Assembly: GCA_024734495.1 (NCBI GenBank)
Contig: JALMQS010000085.1
Coordinates: 23,689,077-23,753,076 of the forward strand
Length of the DNA: 64,000 nt
Direction: 5' to 3'
Source of the DNA: Forficula auricularia
Taxonomy: Eukaryota > Arthropoda > Insecta > Dermaptera > Forficulidae
Below the pieces are notes generated by a model, which worked only from the letters and a program-made list of their open reading frames with translations, had not been told where the DNA came from and did not search any database. Position numbers and translations under genes: made by a program. This document shows, one piece after another, positions 33,160 through 45,616 of this stretch. Numbering within the stretch: the stretch's first letter is position 1; each line of letters begins with the position of its first letter.

Positions 33160-34740
33160 AGCAAGATAAACGGCTGCTTTCGAACTCTCATCTTAAGGGG
33201 TTCCCCTAATCGAAGGGCTTTTTTTTTTAATTTCCAAATTTTAAATAACAATTTATAAAATGTTTATAAAATTAATCTTATCAACTTATTTTACATTTTA
33301 ACGGTTATTTTAAGCTAGGAAAATATAGTTTTTTTTCAGATTTTTTAAATAAATTAGAAATTTTCAAAATAAATAAATAAAATAAATGATTGTTTAATGT
33401 ATATAAATAGGGAGAAATTTTTATACACCAATCTAGAAACATTTATTAGAAGTTCATACTTTTCAGGAGAAATTTGAAATTTTTGAAAAAAACTATTTGC
33501 TTTAAAAGAAATGAATGATAAAGTAATTATAAAGTATAATAAATATAACTATAATAGTTGATATCCTTTCTAAATAGGTAAATGAAATTTTTTTATCTCA
33601 AATTTCAAGGATTTAGAAAAGTGGCAACACTGTCAGTTTAGCTTTACGGATTCCCCGTTTTAAAATATCCAAAATGAAAAAATGCTAAATTTAAAAATAC
33701 ATGATTAAACTACATAATTCATAAATTAAACCAAACAAGTAGAAAACTAGTTGCATATTTAATATTAATACTCGTATATTTATTACTATTTATCAGAGTA
33801 GAAGATCTGACAAATAAACGTAAGAGAGAGCTCTATATAAAATTTATTTATTTATTTAATTATTTATATTATTAAATTGAATTATTATCCATTATCTTGG
33901 ATGGTTAGAAAAATATTATTTGTATTATTTAATATAATAAAATATTAACTTTATGAATTGAGTTGTAATTGAAAATTGAAGGCCATCAAAATATATATTT
34001 ACATGCATTTATATATATAAATAAAAAATTAAAAATAATTTAAAAAAAAAATAAAAACTAATATTAAATTCTAGAATTTTCTAAATATATTGTTCCCGTT
34101 CTACAACCAAACACAACAACAACAACGACAACAACAACAATGCTAGATGCTTGATAATATGCTAGGATATAGTAAAAAAATGTAAGCATGCAACAATTAA
34201 CACTCAAGGCTGAGAAACAAAGGAGAAAACACTCAGAATTTTAATTCTTGTCTGTTTGTGTCAAATGATAAATGATTGTATAAAAGAGAAACAATGATTG
34301 ATTAAAAATATCTTAATCCACACTTTTTTACAATTTTTAAAAATGTTTTAGCTCGTCTTAAAAGTACCATTCTAGCTAACCGTTGTCACTTAAATATCTT
34401 TCTTTCTCTAAGTGCCATATTAGATCTCCCTGACGTTTCGGCACCTCTCCACATATACCTGTGCTTAGTGTGTTTAGATGTCTTACACAGATATACGGGA
34501 CCTACTTTTTAGCACCGGCTCCGAACGGCTAGTTTGGAGAGGTTGACTAGGCAATGATACTTTTGGTAGTTTGTCATTGGTTTCCAAGAGGAGGGGACTG
34601 CAAATATCTGCCGAGACTCAGTCTCGAACAAGCATACTTCAGGACAGCGGCCCGACTGTCTGAACACTGACCCACAGTCGCCTCCACTTAAATATACAAC
34701 ATTAAATAATAATCTAAAAATAGTGATTTAATAGATCCAC
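33160..34740. other. AT-rich intron, no gene
   Basis: Contains a (CAA)n-rich patch at about 34112-34140 and a GC-richer unidentified stretch at about 34430-34690. No exon or RNA recognised. Confidence 0.4.
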
Positions 34741-34892
34741 TGTAGAGTGACATGGTCTATAGTGAAGATTTGACGCTTCGTTGGTTGAATTGTTTATCAG
34801 GAAAGATGTCTCGGCTGAAATCACTCATATTATTACACATTTTAATGAGATGAATTTCTGAGGTTGTTTTCAAATGCAGATTTAAATCTTAT

Positions 34893-35768
34893 AGCCCAAG
34901 ATCCCACGACGGCCAGACCTTCGTTATTTTATAAAAGCTGAAAGTTCCTCTGTGCATGTCCCCCATACAGGTAAGAACGACCAGCGACTATAGAGTTTGG
35001 GTTGTGGTCACTTTGACAGGTAACAGGTAATAAAGGTGTATAAAATAGTACTTTAAATTCGTTAAAGTATAAAGCTCAATTTTTTTATATTTTCTTCGGG
35101 ATAATTTTAGAAATCTCGTCATCCATTGCCAGACACTCATGACAGTTGCCACCCCCTGCCATGCACCCCTAAACTTTAATAAATTATAATTATACTTTCG
35201 TTATAATATAAAAGATAAATTTTATATATGTTACTTGGCGACCTATAAAAAAATGTTACCTCAATAGGCGGACAGTTTTAATGGTTTTTACATATATTTT
35301 TGACATTTCGGTTATTATTGATAATCATTGGTGAAGACATGAAGGAATCGTCTTAAAATCAAAAATAACCATCGATTCTTATCTAATACTAGAGGAATAA
35401 CCTTATTGCATTCCATTTTTGTTGTTTTGACTATTAATGGCAACCTCTACTGAAAACGTGGAAGAATCGACTTAAAATCAAAAAGAAAGTTTAGGGGTGT
35501 CTGGCAGGGGGTAGCAACTGTCATAAGTGTCCGGCAATGGATGACGAGATTTCCAAAGTTATCCCGAAGAAAATATAAAAAAATTGAGCTTTATACTTTA
35601 ACGAATTTAAAGTACTATTTTATACACCTTTATTACCTGTCACCTGCCAAAGCAACCACAACCCAAACTCTACAGTCGCTGGTCGTTCCCACCTGTATAG
35701 GGGACATGCACAGAAAAACTTTCAGCTTTTATAAAATAACGAAGGTCTGGCCGTCGTGGGCTCTTGAT
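34893..35768. mobile_element. foldback element with ~285-bp arms
   Basis: The arms 34893-35178 and 35486-35768 are close inverted copies (ACGACGGCCAGACCTTCG mirrored by CGAAGGTCTGGCCGTCGT). The spacer of about 300 bp holds the ~118-bp repeat also found at 12045-12295. Confidence 0.87.
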
Positions 35769-35773
35769 CTATT

Positions 35774-36310
35774 AAGGTAGACTGAAAACGGTAATTTTAG
35801 TTTTCATTTTTTTAGACGCTGATAAGACCAAAACAGTGTTACTAACCTGTAAAACATAAAAACTCAAAATATTTAAATTTAATTACAGTAGATTCTCACT
35901 AATCCGGCATTTCAATAGACCGGCACGTCCAATAATCCGGCACCCTCCGCCCGCGATTTGGTATCCGTCCCCCCATATCGGGTGAAATTTATTTTATTTT
36001 ATTTATTATGAATTTTTCTATACAATCCAGTAATCCGAATTAGTGAGACTCTACTGTAATTGCATCCTTGAGCATTCCAACCAATTTTGAGTGGAGAGAA
36101 ATCAATCAGTGCATTTTGATGAGTTCATCTTTAATTCTGAACTTCAATGTCGATTTTCTCTCCTTTCAAAATTTTTTGGAAAGATCAAAGATGCAATTAT
36201 TTAAATTTGAATATTTTGAGCTTTTAGATTTTAGATGTTAATCACACTGTCTCGGTCTTATCAGCGTCCCAAAAATTAAAAAACAAAATTAGCCTTTTCA
36301 GTCCATCTTA
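35774..36310. mobile_element. MITE (TIR AAGGTAGACTGAAAACGG) with nested pogo MITE
   Basis: Left AAGGTAGACTGAAAACGG and right CTTTTCAGTCCATCTTA are imperfect inverted ends; GACGCTGATAAGACC is mirrored by GGTCTTATCAGCGTC. A pogo MITE sits inside at 35884-36058. Confidence 0.75.
35884..36058. mobile_element. pogo/Tigger-like MITE
   Basis: CAGTAGATTCTCACTAATCC and the right-end mirror CAGTAGAGTCTCACTAATTC are flanked by TA on both sides. It is 175 bp long and non-coding. Confidence 0.85.
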
Positions 36311-36440
36311 AGATTTCAATCTGCACCCGAAAACGACTCCAGAAATAGAATTCGAAACGTCGTGCATTCTGATGAGTTTATCTAATTAAAATGTGTAATC
36401 TAAAAGTGGTTTCAGCTGAAATATCTGTCATGGTCTATAC

Positions 36441-37265
36441 CAGCGGTCGGGGAACCGGGGTAAATTACCCCAAATGGGGTAACAATGAAACTATCGAGGG
36501 TAATAAGAACATTTTTTAAATTTTCTACTTTAAAAACTATTATAGTATTTTAGTTTGAATTATGTTAATGTTTACAATTTTTATTTACTTACCAATATTT
36601 TTCATGTAAATTCCAATTAATTCAATAAATAATAAATAATATACATTTATAAAACTAAAGATTTGAGCATCTTTTTTTGAAAATAGTTGGAATGTTTTTC
36701 AAAAATCAGCTCGGGTTCAGATTAACCAATGTATTTTAAAAGAGAAAGAATTCAATCTTAAGGAAAAATTCGAAGATTTTAGTAGAAATATTATTAAATT
36801 GCGATATCAGAGGGGATTCATCCCCTCAGGAGTCGAACTTGAGAACTAACATGCTTTCCGGGCAGTCAATCATCTCACACCCTTGAGACAAAACCCTATC
36901 GCCAATAGTAATTTTTTAATTTCAAATTTGAATCTTATTTAGTTTAAGAGTACAATGTTCTGATAGACTGAGGGACATTGTAGTTACACTGTTAAAAAAA
37001 TTGTAAATTTACTGTATGTTTTTACTGTGAATTGTCTGCCCGGAAAGCATGCCAGCTCTCAGGCTCGACCCCCGAAGGACGAATCCCCTCTGATATCGCA
37101 ATTCAATAATATTTCCACTAAAATCTTAGAATTTGTCCCAAAGACTGAATTCTTTCTCTTTTAATATAAATTTAGCTTAATATTTTGTGCTTTACAGAAT
37201 GTAGGGGTAACAGCGACCTACGCAAAAATTTTGGGGTAATGGCTACAAAAGTTCCCCGACCTCTG
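36441..37265. mobile_element. hAT-type element
   Basis: Ends CAGCGGTCGGGGAAC and GTTCCCCGACCTCTG. The target duplications GTCTATAC / GTCTACAC match at 7 of 8 positions. Inside is an imperfect palindrome (about 36690-37170) whose arms carry CTTTCCGGGCAGTCAAT and GTCTGCCCGGAAAGCATG and a tRNA B-box-like GTTCGACTCC. Confidence 0.8.
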
Positions 37266-37289
37266 GTCTACACTCTATAGTACTATATA

Positions 37290-37850
37290 GTCTAAGTGGT
37301 CCTTTTTAGGCTTAGTTTACATTATTGATTTCCAACTTTTTTATGAAAATGATTGAGCTAAGAAGGTCTTGTTATAAATAATGTATTTAAATTTATTAAA
37401 TAATATCAATGGACCTGAAAACATAAAAAATCTAAGTTGCTGAGCAAGTTGAATTAAAACAACGAAAACTTTCAACGAGGATTAAAATTTGTTATATTTG
37501 AAACCATTGTCTTCTTCTCTAGGAATTTAGAATTAAAAAAATATTTTTCAATATTTATATTTGATTTTGTTTTTATTTTTATTCAAGACAATCTCATCTT
37601 CAAGACTATCTGTAGAATTGTCTAAATTTTCAAAATATTTATATGTTTATAAGGCAGTTAGTTGGATATTCATCAATAAAGCATATTAATATTTTTCCAA
37701 TTTTCTTTTGATTAAGGGAGAATTTCTCTCGTGACGTTTTTAATTATTATTAAACTTTTTTTATATAAAATACTATATTTATTGTACTTAAATTAAAAAA
37801 ACAATCAAGAAATTCTCTTTAAATAGATTTATTCATGACATTTAAAACAA
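37290..37850. other. AT-rich intron, no gene
   Basis: A degenerate ribozyme-like relative is near 37439-37475 (CTGAGCA, then ACAACGAAAAC). No gene. Confidence 0.4.
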
Positions 37851-37858
37851 TCAAACCC

Positions 37859-38174
37859 GAAGGGTGAACCGTGATTGGAATTAGGTGTACACCTTCTTTG
37901 GAATTACTTTGGAATTCATTAGATAATCTTGAGGGGTGAACCGCGACCTAAAATCGTGTACATCTACTTCCACTTCCACTTTCATTTCCAAGTAGAAGAA
38001 GACAATAGATTATCTAATGAATTCCAAAGTAATTCCAAATAATTCCAAAGACGGTGTACACCTAATTCCAATCGCGGATCACCCTTCGGATAATCTATTG
38101 TCATCTATTGTCTTCTACTTGGAAATGAAAGTGGAAGTAGATGTACACGATTTTAGGTCGCGGTTCACCCCTCG
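37859..38174. repeat. interleaved double inverted repeat (P-Q-P'-Q')
   Basis: P (37859-37928, AATTAGGTGTACACC inside) is mirrored by P' (38008-38089). Q (37931-38014, ACCTAAAATCGTGTACATCT inside) is mirrored by Q' (38089-38174). The order P, Q, P', Q' is interleaved and not nested. Confidence 0.85.
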
Positions 38175-38400
38175 ATCAAACCAAATGATGAAGTCGAAAT
38201 AAAATTGGCGAAACGTTGCATAAAATGATGAGAATTGTTTGATTTTCTACTTCCCCGTCCAAATACCTGCTAACATACTAAATTCAATAAAACTAAAGTT
38301 CCTGATGAAGTCGGAATAGATCGACGAAACGTTCACTAAGATATTTTTTATTAAAAAAAAAATTGTCCACATCGTAAGGAATCATCAATATTAATAAAAT
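38175..38400 (+). repeat. repeat with hammerhead-like core
   Basis: CTGATGA (38302-38308), stem II GTCG/CGAC and GAAACGTT (38326-38333) form a core on the plus strand. A degenerate relative (GATGAAGTCG..GGCGAAACGTTGC) lies just upstream at about 38187-38220. Confidence 0.6.
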
Positions 38401-38458
38401 TAAAATGAAAGTATTAAATAATTAAATATAATTAAAATAAAAAAAAGTAGACCACTAT

Positions 38459-38540
38459 CGACGAGGATGGGATTCGAACCCACGCGTGCAGAGCACATTG
38501 GATTAGCAGTCCAACGCCTTAACCACTCGGCCACCTCGTC
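38459..38540 (-). tRNA. tRNA-Ser (anticodon GCT)
   Basis: Read on the minus strand from 38540 to 38459, 82 nt. The 7-bp acceptor stem GACGAGG/CCTCGTC is perfect with discriminator G. The D-arm region GGCCGAGTGGTTAAGGC contains the pol III A-box, the anticodon stem TTGGA/TCCAA holds loop CTGCTAA with anticodon GCT, the variable arm is long with its own stem (TGTGC/GCACG), and the T-arm GGTTCGAATCCC contains the B-box. The long variable arm and GCT anticodon make it a serine tRNA for AGC/AGT codons. There is no intron. It lies in intronic DNA on the same strand as brp, with a T-rich stretch downstream for pol III termination. Confidence 0.95.
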
Positions 38541-38544
38541 TACA

Positions 38545-39563
38545 TTGAAGACAAGCTGAAAATAACATTCTTCATCCTAGGCGATATTTTCTACTTATTA
38601 TCATATTTATTTATTCATTAATAAACAAATAAATAAATAATTGATAAATAATTTCAATGTTTGTATTTTATTTTTCTAGATATGAAATTATAAAATTATT
38701 ATATTTAGATAATAAAGATAATTTTCTTTAAATTATAGTTAAGGTTGCTCGGATATTAAGGCAATGTTGGATTAAAAATCTGACTTTTTAATATGTTATT
38801 AATCGATAACAAATACGTATATAATAATTTTTTGAAAAAGATCTAACCAAGGGTTTTCGTGTAATTAATTATTAAAAATGGGACTTTTAACACGTAGTGA
38901 ATAGGGAATGTTGGCTGAAAGCATATATTTCGATTAATCTAGCCAAATCGTATGAAGAGAAAAAACAAAATACTTTTATTTATATAGATAAATTATCGTA
39001 GGTAACGTTAAAAAAAACTTTCTAACCCAGGGTTTGGTAAATATTCAAATCTAAATGATCGAAAATATCAATCCGCTTCACGTAAAAATAAATAAATCAC
39101 GTGACTCGAGTCAAAAGACATTTATTTATTATATTTATTAAATAAATTATTTCATATTTCCGATTAAAAATGATGTTAGCTAACATCTAAATTAAAATAA
39201 TTAAATTAATTTATGTGTTTAAATCTTTAATTTTAGTCGAAAAAAATTTAGATTTTATTTTGACTTGCAGGAGTACTGTCCGAGCAACCTTAACAAAAAT
39301 GTATATTATAAGGATATACCTATCATATATATGGGATATTTCACGTGAAATTTTCAATTTTTTTTTCTTTTGAAGCTATACCTACCTTATAAAATTGGAA
39401 TTTTATTAAAGTATTGATTCATTTAAAGTATTAATCTAAAATTTTAAACTCTTTTGAAACTATATAAGTACTGCTAACTTCTTCTTCCGCTAGACATTTT
39501 TGTAAAAATTCCTTTTGAAAAAAAAAATAAAAATGTAATGTGGGAAATGGCCCTCATATAGAA
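38545..39563. other. AT-rich intron, no gene
   Basis: Nothing recognised. Confidence 0.4.
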
Positions 39564-40010
39564 CAGTGGTTCTTAACCTATGGGTCGCAAAACATATTCT
39601 TTGGGTCACGCAGAGTCGTTAAATATTAAAAAATTAAATATTTTACTTATTATTATAAGTTGAAAAATATATTTTTATTTTTTCAATACTATAAAAAATG
39701 AAAATATGAAAAACACGGTCTTTTTCATTAAATTTACCTTAGATCGAAAAGCACCTTTGGTTATTTTAATTGTAACAAAATAATATTATATGTGAGTTAA
39801 AAAAACGGGACCAATCGGGTACTAGACTGACCCAATGCAAAAAAAATCATCAAAATCGGTCAACATGATAAAGTGAAATAAATGTTCATTGAAAATTGAA
39901 GAAAATTTATCAAGTATCGTCTAAAAAAGGTAATTCAATTTTTTTTTGATGGGGGGGGGGGTGCGACATGAACATATTTTTCAAATTTGGGTCTCAGCTT
40001 AAAAAGAACT
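39564..40010. mobile_element. probable hAT-type element, diverged
   Basis: It starts CAGTGGTTCTTAACCTATGG, a typical hAT end with GGGTCGC nearby. The likely right end GGGTCTCAGC...AAAGAAC near 40000 is a weak partner, and no target duplication was found. A G-run at 39951-39961 lies inside. Confidence 0.45.
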
Positions 40011-40250
40011 AAAACAATAATTCGAGTAATTTTTTTGTAGAACAGATAATTTTCGAATTACGTTTTCTAATAGCAATAAGCTAGAAATTGTAATTAATTG
40101 CAAATTCATCAAGCCGTAAAAGGTATAAAAATGAGGCTACGAGAAAAAACAAAAATACGTGTCCATTATTTTATCAAATAATTTCAGGAATTTTGATAAT
40201 CATTTGAGGAAAAAAATTAAAATTTCACGTAAAAAAAATACCTTATATAT

Positions 40251-40330
40251 TAGGGTGGTCCTTATTTTGTCGACTTTCGAATTTTGATCATCAATTTAAT
40301 TATTGATCCCTATTATATAGGTAGGTATAT
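40251..40330. mobile_element. left end of the AGGGTGGTCC transposon family
   Basis: AGGGTGGTCCTTATTTTG and TTTCGAATTTT match the TIR of the element at 12827-13957. No right partner found here. Confidence 0.6.
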
Positions 40331-40339
40331 ATAATGGGG

Positions 40340-41160
40340 GGCACATATCTGCTTGTGGATGATTTTTAATAAAAAATATTTTCGCTACTGCGTTGTATAA
40401 AAAAATGATAAATTGGGCCGGATGAAAAATGAATTATTCCCTGTTGCAATGAAGACTAGGTGACCATTAAATTTATTAAATACATAATTTTATTAACATT
40501 AAACATGTTAGATTGAAAGAAAACATAGTATTTAGAATTTTTTCCACGAATATCCTCACTTATAAACTAAAACAACATAAAATTTTAAAAAACAAAGATG
40601 AAATACACATATTTAAATTTATTCAACGTCTATAAAGAATTGACTCCCTGGATTATTGTAGGAATGAACAGGTCTTATCTGAGACGAGCTTATTATTATA
40701 ATTATACTGAAAATATAAAATTTGAGGAAAAATCCCACCAGGTTCTTCTTAAGCCCTTCTTAGCCCCTCTTCAGCCTTGAATTTCTTTTTGGAAGCGCCT
40801 TAACGCAAAGCAACTGATAATTTACAAGTATATGAATACTTGGCTTAGCGTTAAGCTAGAGGTTTTCACACATGCAAATATTTTAAGGCGCTTGAGCTGA
40901 AGAAAATATTGCGGAAAAAATGCTTGATGATGAAAATATGAGTGATTCTTAAGGTGGCTGTAGATGATGAGATTTTGTTTCATTTCAGAGAAAGCTCTTT
41001 ATTCACAACAATTTTCTAATGTAAGGATTGAAAGACAAAAATATCACATGAAACTTTCGTCAAACTTTTCACAAATGTAGAGAAAAATTAAATAACAAAA
41101 TTAATCTATTATAGTCGAACGTTTTATCAATATTATTTTGACTTTTTCAGCAACTTATTT
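40340..41160. other. AT-rich intron, no gene
   Basis: No exon recognised; only a short inverted repeat around AAGCGCCTTAACGC / GTTAAGC near 40790-40905. Confidence 0.35.
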
Positions 41161-41165
41161 TTTTT

Positions 41166-41303
41166 TATAAATATTAGAAAAACTACCCATAGCTGACCTT
41201 TTGTTAGGTAATTCAATTTTTGTTGTTTAAAATTTCTATCATTAAACAACAAAAATTGAATTAACCAAAAAGTCAGATATTAGCTTGTTTTTAGTATTTA
41301 TAT
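41166..41303. repeat. palindrome adjacent to the LTR element
   Basis: TTCAATTTTTGTTGTTTAA and TTAAACAACAAAAATTGAA are inverted partners within ~60-bp arms. It ends a few bases before the left LTR. Confidence 0.8.
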
Positions 41304-41309
41304 ATATTA

Positions 41310-44300
41310 TGGCTCTGCCCAAACTTAACCTTCGACTTGCTGACACTCCAACCGCTCACGAAGTGTGCTATTGAAAGTCTCGATCAGTCCGGCCAAGTTT
41401 GGTGGTTGTCTATCCGCCCTATTTAAGATGTTTAATATATCAGTAACCGTGGGGGTGTGCGCTTACACTATATGCGGATAGGGTTACTGATAAGGCTATC
41501 GAATAAATTCGATAGATATAGTAGAATTTCGCTTGTTGATCAAGATTAATAGACGACCTTGGAGTCCCCTGTGAATATTTGTGGTGATTGTGAGATAGGA
41601 GAGTTAGATGGTTTTATTCAGTAATAAGAACACGATTTATTAAGATTTTAGATAACTGATTTTAGCAGTATTCGAGGTTTTAATGACTTGTGCTTGATTT
41701 AGCACCAAATAATTCAATATAGGCAACAATACAACAATTATATGAAAACAACAAAATTCAATTATTGTTTATAAACAATATTGTTTATAACTTATTTATA
41801 ATTAGTAACAATGCTCTTATAAAACCACAATCTTACTTATAAACAGATCGTTTATAAGTTATATCTATTAAGTAACAATATTTAACAATATCAATTTTAA
41901 TTTCTATTTATAGAAATTTCTATTAAACGACGTATTTTATAACAATGTCAATTTAAAACTATTTATCGGAAAATCCTTTTATCAAGGTGTAATTATCAAA
42001 ATATCAGTTTATTGTTATTATTTATTAGATATTTCAAAGATATTTATTTGATTTAATTTTAGATCAATTTTACGATTTATTTATAAATAATCCATTTATA
42101 AATTCTATTTATAGATAATCTATTTTTAGATTCTATTTATAGGTAATCTATTTTTAGATTCTATTTATAGAATAAAGTTATTAATAATTGTTTAATTATA
42201 GAAAGTTTAAAATATTTTATTATAATCCAAATTTTATTGGTTGTTATATAATCCCACAAAATTGAAATCTAATTATAGTCACAATCTATTTTTATCATAA
42301 AATTCTATTTATAGATTTTTATTTCAATTGTTGTAATTTTGTTTTCATTGTTGAAAATTAAAATTCTATTGTTGTAAATTCTATTATTAGAATTATCTAA
42401 TTGTTGTAAAATTTATTTATAAATTTTAACTAAAAATAGATTTGTTAATGTGGAGGGATAATGTTCTCCTTTGAGATTAAAATTTAATTTGGAATTTTTA
42501 AAAGTTTCTATTTATAGATTTTATAAATAGTTTTCAGTTATTTTTAACTTAATATTATTAATAGCTTTCTATAAATAAACTATTATACTATTTTTATATT
42601 TCAAAATTTAATTTTAAATTATATTGTTATAAACTCTCTATAAATATCTTTGATTTATTTTCAAATTATTTTTAAAATTAATTTTCTTTTTAATAATTGG
42701 TTTTCTATAAATAGCTTTGATAAACTTCGGAATTTTAACTTTGATTTTTAAATAATCTTTTCAATAATGTTTTATTTAAATTTTATTTTAAATTTAATTT
42801 ATTAATAGTTTTATAAATAGAATATTCTGTTATTTATAGTTTAGTTACTATTATTCTGTTACTTTAAAATCGTTTCAAAATTTAATTCTATTTCTTACAA
42901 ATCGGTATTGTTACAAGTTATATTGTTGATTAATTAATCAGTTAATTATTTATTATTATAATTCATGCAGGTACCTGACTTATTTTATATAGGCCTTATT
43001 CATATAATATTATTATCAGTTAATTATTTTGTTTATAATCAATTATTATCAGTTCTTAATCTAAGCTCTTAATTCAATTTTTCCTTTATTTTCGAAATAT
43101 TTTATGAAAACGTTTCTTTGCAAAACAAACAATTTAAATTTTCTATTTTCAAATTACAATTCAAATTACAAGTATTATTTTATTAATTTCCTTTAACAAT
43201 CCCTTTTTAACATTTCCTTTGACATATGATCATATGTTTAAATAAAATTTCAATTATTTATTATTCTATTTATTTATATCGACTATTTAAAATAACTCGA
43301 GATTACATTTATATTTTCAATTCAAATTAATAATATAAAAACAAAAAAAACAAACATTCCCTTAATCTTCAAATAGGCTTGATATATTAAATTCCTTTTA
43401 ATTTTAATAATTTTCTCCTTATCTAACTTGCTTTGTTTACATTTTAAAACTCTTTATTTATTACTTTAATTTTTAATTTCTTTCTAATTTTATTATTTCT
43501 TTTTTTTTTATATTTCTCCGAATCTCGTTCAAAACAAAACAAAGTGTGTTTGAAACAAATGGCGTCAGGCGTTTCCTAGAACGAACCGGCGTCTCTCGAC
43601 CATTCAATTTGATTGTCCTCTGTTTCAGCCCCTTGGGATACTCTGTATTTTTTTATCCTTTCTCTCGGACCACGAACAACTAAAACCTCCTCCCTTTTAT
43701 TTATTTTTCTTTTAATTTCTACTTTAACTACGTGGCAACAGAGCCCCGGCTTCTACAGGTGAAACAAACTTACAGACAAGTCAGGTGCCCGGTTCAAATC
43801 CGTCTATACTCCCTGACGACCATTGATCAACACGTTAATAATTTTCAAATTTTATTCTTATCAATCACTTAATTAATTTACTAATAGCCTTCATTAAAGA
43901 TTTCTAGGAAATGCCCTATTACTAATAACTTATGAAATTTTTAAATCATTTACTATTCTATTATTACTTTTGTTAATTTTATACTTTAAATAATTGTGTG
44001 ATTATTTCAAACATATGATCCGTCCTCTTATTTTAATATTTTACTTCAAACATATTACTATTGACTGAAAATTCAATTAACTTTTAATCATTATCTTAAT
44101 TAGATAATTCAATTATTTTTATTTTAATTTTATTAATTATTTTAAAATTACAGTTAACATTATAGCAGAATTAATACAAGAGCTTAGGATTAAATAGCGT
44201 TGTCGCCATTAAGAGAACACGGAACAGCCGGGTAGTAATTCTTATCATATAAGAACTTTAGACTAACACCCACGCATATTAAATACTAAATAGTTAGTGT

Positions 44301-44883
44301 ATTTTGTTATTTGATATAATGTTTCGTTTTGTACTTATCAAGATACAAGGTGTTAAACGCCGGTCACCGCGTTTCATTCAGGGACACGTGCTGCGGTTGT
44401 ATCAGCGCGTGGCTTCACTTGTGAATAGCGTCCTTTATCTAGTCCAAATATTTGGTGGTGTTTGTCGCAAATCCGTTCTTGAATATTTCACATGGAGTTT
44501 CATAAACACTTTGAAATAATGCTTTACGGTTAAAACTTTAGTTTAACTCCGGATTATTAGGGATTATTCAAAACAAAACAGGTGTTCTCGATAAGATGGA
44601 TGTCCGTGACCTCATGGCCCATATATCAAAAAATGACCTTCCTTTCACTCGAACCATTTCCGCAAGCCATTCTCTTCTCCAGCCATTCAGATGGCAGCAC
44701 AAATCAATGACTGATCAATCAGTGTCATCTACATTCCATAATTTGAATTATATTCAAATTTGAATATTTATCCGTCATTTGAATCAAGAATACTGCTTTT
44801 ACTCTTATAAAATAATTAATTAAAATACTAATTTTGCTGACTAATTAATTAATAAAAAAAATGAAAAAAGTGGGCATGCAACA
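41310..44883 (-). repeat. 3' LTR (complete, about 3.57 kb)
   Basis: It is bounded by the polypurine tract on its 5' side and aligns over 41315-44322 with 48231-51271 of the other LTR. It is extremely AT-rich with many TTCTATTTATAGA-like motifs (clustered near 42100-42180 and in 48990-49095 of the other copy). A GC-rich island near 43740-43810 contains a B-box-like GGTTCAAATCC. LTRs of Ty3/Gypsy elements are usually a few hundred bases, so this length is unusual. Confidence 0.75.
44323..44883 (-). repeat. LTR 5' portion absent from the right copy
   Basis: This segment lies between the polypurine tract and the region shared by both LTRs. It has no counterpart next to the right LTR, where similarity stops at 51271. 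It is inferred to be U3 of the LTR. Confidence 0.6.
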
Positions 44884-44892
44884 TATCCCCCC

Positions 44893-45616
44893 CGGAAGTT
44901 TGGATGAAACAACACCGTTATTTCAGTCGAACTTCCCTATCTACCTTCAACCAATTTTTCTCCTTTTTTTTTTTTGTTTGGGTAGTTGGGTGTTGTCGGA
45001 TGGATGTAGGATAATGTATGCAACTCAATGACTTTCAATTTTAAAACAAAACTAACGTCTCATTCAACTTGATTGGCTTTTTGCCCAATACAAGTTGTTG
45101 CTTCAGATTCTTTCTTCTGAAATGTTCGAACCGTCTTGGTTCCTATTTACTAAATTTCCTAAATCTATTAATTCCTACTTCTAAACTAAACTAATGCCTA
45201 AAACTAAACTTAATCCTACCTAACTATATTTTCTAAATAACTAAAACACTTATTCCTAACTTATTACCTCAGGGCTACTTATTTGAGTAGTCCCTGGGTT
45301 TCTAACTTACACTAATTTCTTACTAACTATCTAAACTAAACGAAAACTAAACTAAACCTAATTATCTAACCTAAATACCTAAATAACTAAACTAAACCTA
45401 AATACCTAACGTCAAAGTCTGTCTGGTCCGTCGTCTATCGTTGGTCAAAAAAAAATTGTTCTATTAGGGACATAACTTTAATTAAGGTCATTGTCAAAAA
45501 AATTAACCTAGTCCTCTAAAAGGGGTGGAATTATTAATTGGCTCGTTTTGGAGGGTCAAGTGAAATCTCAGCCTGTTTCTTACTCGGTTTCTAAAAGAAA
45601 CCTAGACCCTCAACTG
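44893..45616 (-). other. non-coding spacer between pol remnant and 3' LTR
   Basis: Low-complexity sequence with many TAAACTAAACC-like units (about 45180-45420). No envelope-like frame was seen. Confidence 0.5.

Larger units (their letters stand above)
34745..37290. repeat. outer inverted repeat of a nested complex
   Basis: Sequence at about 34745-34890 (ACATGGTCTATAGTG..., CACATTTTAATGAGATGAA) is mirrored at about 36315-36440 (TTAAAATGTGTAATC, TCATGGTCTATAC). Between the arms lie the foldback 34893-35768 and the MITE 35774-36310. The right arm is interrupted at its end by the hAT at 36441-37265. Confidence 0.65.

Noticed and set aside
43786..43810. Possible tRNA in the LTR (B-box-like GGTTCAAATCC)
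   Set aside because: No matching A-box or cloverleaf could be found; kept only as a note.
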